This document shows, one piece after another, positions 56,501 to 64,000 of a stretch of DNA of 64,000 bases. The stretch comes from Plazaster borealis (Eukaryota; Echinodermata; Asteroidea; Forcipulatida; Labidiasteridae), in the NCBI GenBank assembly GCA_021014325.1, contig CM037467.1, forward strand, positions 3,534,001 through 3,598,000. The letters are read 5' to 3'. A program made the position numbers and the translations under genes. The notes under the pieces were generated by a model. That model was given only the letters and a program-made list of their open reading frames with translations. It searched no databases and was not told the origin of the DNA. Position 1 is the first letter of the stretch. Each line of letters begins with the position of its first letter.

Positions 56501-57102
56501 TTTAACTAAAACACCACCACCAAAATTCAATGAAATTGTTACAGTTAGGTTGTTAATGTGTTTATTGAAAAACCTGAGTATAGAAATTAATTTACCCCCC
56601 CTCTCTAAACAAAAATAGAAAATAAAAACAAACAAACAAACACCCCTACAAACAAACAAAAACAACAACTGCTATGTTTGCAAACCCTACAGTGAGGTAA
56701 ACAACACAAGATATTTTGAGTACACTCTTCAGAACGGGAAATCCCACACGTCCTTAAAATTGGTACTTGAACCCGGAAATGAAAACAATAATTTTGCTGG
56801 ACGAACAGGAAGTCTAAACTCCATTACAACTCAATAGAGCAAATCATCACAGTCAAAAAAGTTGTGTTTCCTCCTATAAAATTCTCAATTTTGGCAGACA
56901 CTCTCAACTGTTAAACCAGACTGTGCTTCCTTTTAAAGCAATTGCAACACATTAAATCCTATATAGGATTACCGCAAACCAAATATATTCAATAAATCCT
57001 GTTCTCTTAAACAACAAAGTTACAGTTGGAACGATTTTGAGCGGAGTTTTAGATTAAGTGAGGCACTGCAACTTCTTCTGTTTTTTCCCCCCTCACCACC
57101 AG

Positions 57103-57194
57103 GTTACGGTTTTGTAGATTTTGACTCTGCATCAGCAGCTCAGAAGGCAGTGGTTGCGCTACAAAGTCAAGGAATACTCGCACAAATGGCCAAG
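57103..57194 (+). CDS. RBMS: RBMS/Shep family RNA-binding protein, internal exon (RRM1, part 2)
   Basis: A 92-bp exon between acceptor CCTCACCACCAG and donor GTAAGC. Two bases finish the split Gly codon, then 30 codons read YGFVDFDSASAAQKAVVALQ and end in SQGILAQMAK. Across the junction the residues KGYGFVDF form the RNP1 octamer; its aromatic positions contact the nucleic acid. AAQKAV.AL and G..AQMAK are diagnostic for RBMS over other RRM families (ELAV, for instance, differs). The exon ends in phase 0, as in vertebrate RBMS genes, where the next exon starts RRM2 with a Gln-rich linker. I did not find that exon in 57195-64000. The intron to the previous exon is 1789 bp. Confidence 0.95.
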
Positions 57195-57929
57195 GTAAGC
57201 TGCTCTTCTCACATCTCTGGTTTCCGTTGCCTTTTTCCCTCCGCATCAAAGAAAGCCTTGAAGCATTGCTCCTCCTACATGTACTTAATACATTAAATCA
57301 AAATCCAACTGCCCCAAAGTTTTCTCTCTAGTTTTACTAGAGTTTGATGGGTTTGACTGGTATAGATCATGCCAGTACATTGCTTAATGCTTTTCCTGTC
57401 AAGAAAATGAAAGCGCACGCTTCAATGGGGCCCAACGTTCGAGTACGCATGTGAGACTCGCATAGCCTATTGTACAGTCAAACTCGCTTTCTTAACCCCA
57501 TTAGAGATCATAGCTGCCACAAATGTTGCACTAAACTGCCCACGTTGGCCACAAGCAGCCGCAAAATTTTGCATAGTTTTGTTTCAACTCAAAAGGTCAT
57601 CGTAAAGGTCATGTCCCGAATTTACAACTTCTCACATTTTTTTTAAGCTGATGTACTATCAACCAACTTCTGAAACAAAATTTCTGTTTCATGTTTATTT
57701 TTCAGGTATTTTTTATTAAAAAAATAAATAATAAAAATTCTTCGGAAAATAGAACTGTAATCAGGGGTCCTTGAGATATTTTGGAAAGATGCCATCTGCT
57801 AGGGATATGCAATTGTTCTTCCAAGTTGGTTTGGGTACTGTCAGTTTATAAAGTTAGTGAGAAATAGTTAAGTTTGTTGGATTTGAATCAATTAACGACT
57901 TTGTGATGGCTGTTCTTTTAAAGTCCTTT
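57195..57929 (+). other. RBMS intron, 5' part
   Basis: It begins with donor GTAAGC. It is AT-rich with no further exon recognised. Confidence 0.6.
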
Positions 57930-58120
57930 GCCAATTTCATAGAGCTGCTTAAGCACAAAAAGTAGCTAAGCACAACAAAATTATGCTTACCAGAACAGGG
58001 TTACCAGCCAAAATACCATGTAACATGTACAATTTGTGACTGGTATCCTGCTCATTTCTGCTAAGCAGAAAATTGTTAAGCAATGTTTTCTGCTGAAGCA
58101 GCTCTATGAAATTAGGCCCC
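57930..58120. mobile_element. Family A fold-back element in the RBMS intron
   Basis: CCAATTTCATAGAGCTGCTTAAGCACAAAAAGTAGCTAAGC ... CTGAAGCAGCTCTATGAAATTAGGCCCC, with GGGTTACCAGCCAAAATACCATG and GTGACTGGTATCCTGCTCATTTCTGC inside. It is inverted relative to 35999. Confidence 0.9.
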
Positions 58121-58131
58121 GATATAATGTC

Positions 58132-58275
58132 TTGTACGGGCAAGGCAGTTTTTCTTTCTCTATGATTTTACATGGTTTGAGGGCACCTCTATGGCGGAAA
58201 TGTAAATTGTTTGAGGTGCACCAAGGGGCGTTGAGGCAATTGCTCTTGTTCTCCGTGAAGAATCTTGGCTGCTAC
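58132..58275 (+). repeat. Dispersed repeat family P, partial
   Basis: GGGCAAGGCAGTTTTTC, GAGGGCACCTCTATGGCGGAAATG, TGCACCAAGGGGCGTTGAGGCAATTGCTC, GTGAAGAATCTTGGCTG. The middle (ACTGGAACATTTC) is deleted. Confidence 0.68.
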
Positions 58276-58836
58276 TCTAATAAACTTCAAGTCATGTGAG
58301 CTTCTGGTATCTGGACACTTAGTTCATCATTGGATTGGATTGTCACCAATGTTAAACTTTGAAGTTACCTTGAAGTTACACTTTCAAATCCCTCGATTGT
58401 AAATTGTTGCCTTGTTATTAAGCAGTGCCTCTCCTTTTAAATAACATTGTCTGCAGCTCATACCCCTCTTTAGTGTCTATACCTTTAAGTCTTTGATGTG
58501 ACAGGTCAAGAAAGTCTTTGGCTTTCTACTGACCCAAGTTTTCTAGCACGATTCTAGCAAGAAGAAATAGTTCAAGAGGATTTAATATGGTGGCCAAGTT
58601 TACTGAGAGGATGTTGTAAATCTGTAACAGTTATTTCCTTGATTGTGATCAAGGAAATACTTGCGTTCCAAGTTCCTTGCTGGTGATGTCTGGTTAAAGT
58701 AGAAACATATTTTTTTCAAATCCATCAATATTTGAGAATAACTGTGATGTGATGCGGGTGATCTGAGTCAACCATCCAGGTTCAGATTCAGACCAAAAAG
58801 GACACATAGGATAGGATGTGATCAGAAGGTTACAGC
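58276..58836 (+). other. RBMS intron, nothing recognised
   Basis: No exon, element or promoter signal was recognised. Confidence 0.45.
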
Positions 58837-59247
58837 TCGATAGTCCAAAGGTTTGATGGTCCAAAGGTTTGTTAGTCCGAAAGTTCGTTTGTCCGAAGGT
58901 TCGTTAGTCCAACAACAGTCCGAAGGTTCGATAGTCCGAAGGTTCGATAGTCCGAATTGACAATAAGGTTCGATAGTTCGAATTGACAATAAGGTTCGAT
59001 CGTCGATTCGGACTATCGGACCTTATCGTCGATTCGGACTACCGAACCTTCGGACCAGTGAACCTTCGGATCAATGAACCTTCGGACTAATGAACCTTCG
59101 AACTATCGCATCAAATGTTCGGAATAACGAACCCTATTTCATTTTATTTCGGACTAATGAACCCCCTGTTATGGGAAATTTGTGCGTTCGGACTATCGAA
59201 CCTTCGGACTATTGAACCTTCGGACTAACGCACCTGCGGACTATCGG
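58837..59247. mobile_element. Fold-back element built from short GTCCGAAGGTTCGATA units
   Basis: The left arm (58837-59000) consists of repeated GTCCGAAGGTTCG.TA, with variants TTAGTCCGAAAG and GATGGTCCAAAGG. The right arm (about 59010-59247) consists of the inverted units GGACTATCGAACCTTC and GGACTAATGAACCTTC. The outer ends TCGATAGTCC / GGACTATCGGG pair. A less repetitive piece (59110-59180) interrupts the right arm. There is no coding capacity. Both arms are themselves tandem arrays, so many alternative hairpins are possible. Confidence 0.9.
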
Positions 59248-61357
59248 GCTGACACCGATCAGAAAGAAACCTGACATTCAACAATGGTTCTCAAATTACC
59301 TTCAAACAGGCATTTGATTTCTCAGGATTTTTCCTTATTTCAGGATTTTCTCAAAACGTGGTGCAATCAAGCAAAATGAGTCGTTTGTCGACCCGGGTCA
59401 TTTTTCAATTTTTTAAACATTTGAAAAGAGCAATGCTTTAATACTGTTAAAACCCCATGGTGATACCACCTTTGGTTCAAAAGTTGTGAAAGTAGTAACA
59501 CCAAGAGATGCGAGAGAATGAAACTGAGAAAAGGGGGTTTAAAGTTGAGTTGTTTATTGAAACTACATCGGCACATTTTCTTTCAATGCTAACTTTAACC
59601 CTTTTTTGATGTTATCTATCAGGAAGGAAGTTGCCAATATAAAATTAGATATGTTTTGGTATTTAAATTTACAACAAAAATATTTTTTGAAAATTTCACC
59701 CCTGTTGGCCTGTTTTGGCTTGTTTCTCCATACTGATATTTCCGACAATCGACTCATTTAGCTTAATCACATCACAAATGTCTTTGAGCCTTCAGATTTT
59801 CTTGAAAGAAATCAAGCAGTCACCACAAGGTGAAATAAACTGACCACATTGTGTCCATATCTGTTGTTTTGTAATGCAGAGTCTGTAAACCTCCTGAGTT
59901 TATTAAGGTTCCAGGTCTCAATGAAAGCATGGAGGTAATGAAAGGAAGACCAAGACTTGTAAACCATTCTTCAGGAATTTTGACATTTGTCAAATCTTAT
60001 CCAGGTATAAAGTGAAACTCAGTAAAAGAAACTGTTATTAATATTGTATAGATTGTCTAGTGACTAAAAGAAGGAGAAAACAAAAGGACTGCATTTCAAC
60101 CGCAGCATTGTGTCACACATATTCTTTCTATGACATAATTCTTGTTAGAACCCTTTTCTATTATTTGCCTTTAGTCCAAAAACCACAAAAGAGAAATAAA
60201 CACTGGGCCAAATTTAAATGGTTTCCCCCAAAGGGAAGTGGTTTTTATTTTTTCATTGAGCATTTTGAAATTTAATCTATACACCATAACACTGAATGAA
60301 TTGTTCCCAGGACAAGAGGGTTCTGTGAAATCCAATAGTTGAGCACATCCACATACTTCACCCTTTGAACTGTTTATCACCCAAAATGTCAACAACACTC
60401 AAAATTGTTGATAGAAAACAGATAATCAAAGCATTTTTGACCTTGTGCTGGGAACCAAATACAATGTCTTTAAAAACTCTAAAATATTTGTGGAAATATC
60501 TATTTGAAGTATGGGTTATGTAAATGATTCTACCATGTTGTTTTGTGGAGGATATTGTCAACTCTTGTTTATCCTGGCTTATTTATGAAAACACTCTCTC
60601 CAGTTTCATCAAGAATATTTTGCATCGTCCAGTATGTGTTCAGAGGCATATATAATGCCAAGTTGGTAAACGGGTTGGCTATATGTATGTAGATTTGAAA
60701 TTTATTTTGGCAAGGCCAATTTTTGAGATGGTGCTTTCTGTTAGCAATTTCTCTGGCGTAGAGTTTCCAGTGTTGTTCCCAAGCCAAGTTGGCCAGCTGG
60801 CTAAGCCACAAAATAAGTTCTGTAAACCACAGGACTGTTCAGTTTGTTTCAACTTCATATCCCATAAAAATTTGACAATGTGGAAAAGAAGATCAAACCA
60901 ATAGAAAGCTGTTTCAACTTGTGAAGCGACAAGCTAACTGGACGAGGCTGGTTTGTAACTGAAAAAGTGTCGGTAAAACTGTGGAAAATGCAGAGATGAA
61001 GTAGGACTATTGAGAGGTACTTATCCAGGGGAGGGTGAAATGGGTTTGAATCTCACCTGAGTACCCTGTGGGTTTTTTCCCCGCAGCACTGTAGGCATAT
61101 ACAGTGATTATCACACATTGGCACAAAGGTAAAAGAAGCTTAATGTAGGAATGAGAAATTTCAGACTTTCATCTGAATTCAGATTTGTTTGCGTCTACCT
61201 TCTGAAAAAAAGTTGTTGTTATTTTCTCTATATGTGAAGAAATCCTGCTCTTTTTTATCTACTTCTCTAGTGCTGAGGATACTGTTCACAGAAGCTCCTT
61301 GGTTTGAAAGGCTGAAGTGCCATCATTTCAATGTACCTCCTAAAATTTGGAGCATGG
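59248..61357 (+). other. RBMS intron, nothing recognised
   Basis: Includes a weak tRNA B-box remnant (GGGTTTGAATCTCACCTGAGTACCC, about 61041-61065) and a segment similar to positions 70-140 (60907-60975). No exon was recognised, including no RRM2-type motif. Confidence 0.45.
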
Positions 61358-61366
61358 TTTCAGACG

Positions 61367-61539
61367 GTGACTGCTCTATATTCCGACACCCCTATATTCC
61401 GACAACCCCCTCAGGATTTACATGCTAGTAGGGTTAGGGTTAGGGTTAGTGTTAGGGTTAGGAATAGGAAAATACACCAGGGGTGTCGGAACATAGGAGT
61501 GTCGGAACATAGGGGTGTCGGAACATAGGTGTGTAACCG
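61367..61539. mobile_element. Fold-back module enclosing an interstitial TTAGGG tract
   Basis: TATATTCCGACACCCCTATATTCCGACA at the left is mirrored by TGTCGGAACATAGG.GTGTCGGAACATAGG at the right (three units). Between them GGGTTAGGGTTAGGGTTAGTGTTAGGGTTAGG (61431-61462) is five telomere-type repeats with one substitution. The 9-mer TTTCAGACG flanks the whole block (61358-61366 and 61540-61548), a possible target-site duplication. Confidence 0.82.
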
Positions 61540-61548
61540 TTTCAGACG

Positions 61549-62339
61549 TTTTAGTTAGTGATGACTCTCAGCCCTGTTATAAATGACATTCTTTATCCCT
61601 GATGCAATTGTTAGATAAATTGAAATGGATCTTGATTGGAAACCGTGCTATAATCATGGCAACATTTACAGACATACAAGATTTCTTAACAATCTATAGA
61701 AAATATTTGAAGAACAAAAAAACCACACGCAAAATATTTACATTTTTGAAATGGTATGCTGAAATGAAAATGACCAAGTCAGGGCTTGATGTTTTGTTAT
61801 GAGCTGTTTTGAGTGAGACCAAGAGCTGAGGCATGCTCACAGCTACTAACTATTGAAGCCTGCTAGTCTATGGTCTGTACAACTAACTTGACACAATCTT
61901 AAAGATTTAGTTCCTTCACATGACAGCATACATGTATGACAATTCACCATAATGTCAACTCCCAAGACGTGCTTTTATGCAACCATAATGAAAAGGTGTC
62001 CTCAAGAGGTTTTTTTATTTTCTCCCTTTTGAAATGCATTCACCCATTTCAAATGGATTTAGCCAGACCAGTTATTCTGGACAAAACAAATTGTATAGAC
62101 GGCAACTCTTGATTGCAATGTGATCTGAAGGCTTCCTTTCAGAACCCATTAATTGTGTTGGCCGATAAAGTGTATCCGGGTACAGAATTGACCTTTGCTT
62201 TGTAGAAGGGGAACTACAATAAGTTTCACTTGAAAGATTGCATAGGATTTCCTTAATAGCATTTGCAGAGGAATATTATTGTCAAAGTTGGCAACAAGTA
62301 TTTACATTTTTACTAGATGTTATATTTGCATTGGGGATA
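61549..62339 (+). other. RBMS intron, nothing recognised
   Basis: No exon or element was recognised. The open frame at 61602-61802 lacks RRM motifs. Confidence 0.45.
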
Positions 62340-62510
62340 AAGAATATACCCTTGCACAGATGTGTGTAAAACACTGTGTATTCAGTACTTTTCAGAGTCC
62401 TGTGCAAAACAAAATCCACAAGCATATTATTTGGGTGGGATTTGAACCCACGACCATTGCCATTCTAGAGCAGATGTCTTACCACTAGACAACCAAGATT
62501 GCCCGGTAGC
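62340..62510 (-). mobile_element. T3 tRNA-derived SINE
   Basis: On minus: GGCAATCTTGGTTGTCTAGTGGTAAGACATC (A box), then ATGGTCGTGGGTTCAAATCCCACCCAAATAATATGC (B box) and a body GATTTTGTTTTGCACAGGAC ... CACATCTGTGCAAGGG. The D arm GTCT..AGAC and T arm GTGGG..CCCAC pair well. Anticodon-arm pairing is poor, so a functional tRNA gene is unlikely. Confidence 0.75.
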
Positions 62511-63035
62511 TAGAGGCAGTGTTATATTTCAGTGGAGGATACTGCAACAATTTAATAGATGTTATATTTGCATCGGGATTAGAGAATATTATTTGGGTAC
62601 AACCAAATAATATTAGTATTTACATGCAAGAATAATATTGTACTAGTACTGTCTGATTATTCAATATCATCTACATTAGTCCTCAGTGCAGTTTGTGTAT
62701 GAGAGCAATATACGTGTGATAGCGTCCTCTATTGGCGATTTATTACAAATAAAGAACACAGGAGCGTCTTGAACCGAGACTACCATAGACCATGTAGCAA
62801 ACTAAAGACACAGTAACTTCCGCGCTCTGTAATTAAACATGTTCATGTGTCGTTCGTGTGTCACTCGTTCTCCATTAAAAAAACCCAACACGTCCTTCAA
62901 ACTGCCCATCAATCTCAACCAGTACAAGAAACATCCAGTTCCTCCTCGTAGTTTGCTTTGAAATTTAGATTTTAAGTCAACCGAGTGCCCATAGCCTCTT
63001 GATGTTAATCTATTCTGTTTCAGGAAGTGGATTCA
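62511..63035 (+). other. RBMS intron, nothing firm
   Basis: GATGTTATATTTGCATCGGGATTAGAGAATAT (about 62559-62590) repeats 62317-62347, so part of the SINE-adjacent DNA is duplicated. The inverted pair TTATTTGGGTACAACCAAATAA sits at 62590-62612. Confidence 0.45.
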
Positions 63036-63160
63036 GGGCCCCGATTTCATGGCTCTGCTTACCGCGGAATTCTGCGCTTTATGACCCACAGAACAAAGTG
63101 TCAAACAGGGTGCCGTAAGCGCAGAATTCCCCGGTAAGCATAGCCATGAAATTGGACACA
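63036..63160. mobile_element. Family B fold-back element
   Basis: GGGCCCCGATTTCATGGCTCTGCTTACCGCGGAATTCTGCGCTTTATG is mirrored by CGTAAGCGCAGAATTCCCCGGTAAGCATAGCCATGAAATTGG. Confidence 0.88.
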
Positions 63161-63764
63161 GGCCTCTTCAACTTCTCTTGATTTTCAAATTCTATGAAGA
63201 AAAAGAGCCGATGTTGTCAAGAATGTCGACCCTTTTGAACTTGAATCCTCGACTGAGTTCTTGAGAGACCCGCAAATGTACAAAAGAGAAATTTCTAAAT
63301 CTAACTGAATCTGGTGATTAAACACTAATGCGTTTGGTTTGCGGCAAACAGGCAGGACAAAAAAAAAGTTGTCAGTGTTTTCCATTATTCAATATAAACA
63401 TCTTTCACCCCCCCCATCTCTTTCAATTATATAATTTGATTTAAAAAAAAGACGAGTTTATGGCTCACAGTATAACTTAACAGATACATTATCAATGTCT
63501 GAAAAAAAGGCCCCAGGACATTTTACATGGTTAAGCTCAGATCGGAAACACGTCCCCACAGATTTTTTTCATAGTATGAAAGGCCTACCCCCATATTAAT
63601 GGATGAAACAAATTTTGTTTCAAATGAAATAATGCAATTACAATGTAGAAGTTGACTTTAAAGCTCACATGCTAACCTTGATTCTTCTTGCAAAATCTTA
63701 CAAAAATAAATAAATATTTTCTTTTTTAATCAGTAAAACTTGAGATGCACCGGCCCTCTGTGAT
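63161..63764 (+). other. RBMS intron, nothing recognised
   Basis: A C7 run lies near 63409-63415. No exon was recognised. Confidence 0.4.
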
Positions 63765-63890
63765 AGTACGTTAATTTGTTTAAAAAGTTTGTTTAGAAAT
63801 CGAACCTTGATGGACCCTCATAGCATTAGTACGTTAATTTGTTTAAAAAGTTTGTTTAGAAATCAAACCTTGATGGACCCTCATAGCATT
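63765..63890. repeat. 63-bp tandem duplication
   Basis: AGTACGTTAATTTGTTTAAAAAGTTTGTTTAGAAATC.AACCTTGATGGACCCTCATAGCATT starts at 63765 and 63828, with one substitution (CGAACC versus CAAACC). It is very recent. Confidence 0.95.
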
Positions 63891-64000
63891 GCACCCTTGG
63901 TAGGATTAGTCACCGTCATTTTCAAATTTACTCCACCCTAGTAAACCCACTCCTTCTCTTTCCCAAGTTCTCGATGACAAGTCCCAAGTTCACAAAAAGT

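Noticed and set aside
61431..61462. True chromosome end or fusion point
   Set aside because: The tract is only five repeats and lies inside a defined inverted-repeat block within an intron.
57195..64000. Next RBMS exon (Gln-rich linker and start of RRM2)
   Set aside because: I looked for a phase-0 acceptor followed by a QQEQDPTNLYI-like frame and found none; the exon probably lies to the right of the window.

Overview
This window is animal nuclear DNA: AT-rich, intron-rich and dominated by small dispersed repeats, with almost no protein-coding sequence. The only confident gene is at the right end. Two plus-strand exons (55255-55313 and 57103-57194), joined by GT-AG borders with matching phases, encode most of the first RNA-recognition motif of an RBMS/Shep-family protein (RNA-binding motif, single-stranded-interacting). 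I could not find the preceding exon (ending in a Cys-Gln-Pro-like stretch) or the following one (start of RRM2). The 54 kb to the left are therefore probably a long 5' intron or intergenic DNA, and the exons flanking these two lie outside the window or are too short to recognise.

The organism is probably an echinoderm, perhaps a sea star. This is inference from the repeat landscape: Leu-tRNA-like SINEs with AAT or AAG tails, many fold-back elements beginning GGGCCCAATTTCAT, a short TTAGGG telomere-type tract, and an RBMS protein intermediate between vertebrate RBMS and insect Shep. I could not run a search to settle the species. A 500-base N run (45273-45772) is a scaffold gap.

Layout. 1-5 kb: a 75-bp tandem array and a 752-bp element with ~92-bp terminal inverted repeats. 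5-13 kb: tRNA-derived SINEs, TTAA-flanked MITEs (piggyBac-like signature), one copy of a composite 117-bp-repeat element, and two adjacent SINEs in the same orientation. 13-22 kb: a degenerate 76-bp array, the 3' end of a non-LTR retrotransposon, a small element with a 5-bp target duplication, and a 794-bp element flanked by TAA. 24-30 kb: a six-unit 117-bp array and a 2-kb 36-bp minisatellite with an internal 436-bp higher-order duplication. 30-54 kb: many fold-back copies, one nested inside a SINE and one a near-perfect 242-bp palindrome. 55-64 kb: the RBMS exons, then intron with a fold-back cluster made of short GTCCGAAGGTTCGATA units and a TTAGGG tract enclosed by inverted repeats.

No operons, CRISPR arrays or prokaryotic features are present. 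Apart from the RBMS exons, the open frames in the window are short chance frames or are created by repeats, most visibly in the 36-bp array, whose period is a multiple of three. The most unusual content is the repeat biology: several families of non-autonomous elements whose target-site duplications can still be read, and a dispersed element that appears to carry its own expandable 117-bp satellite.
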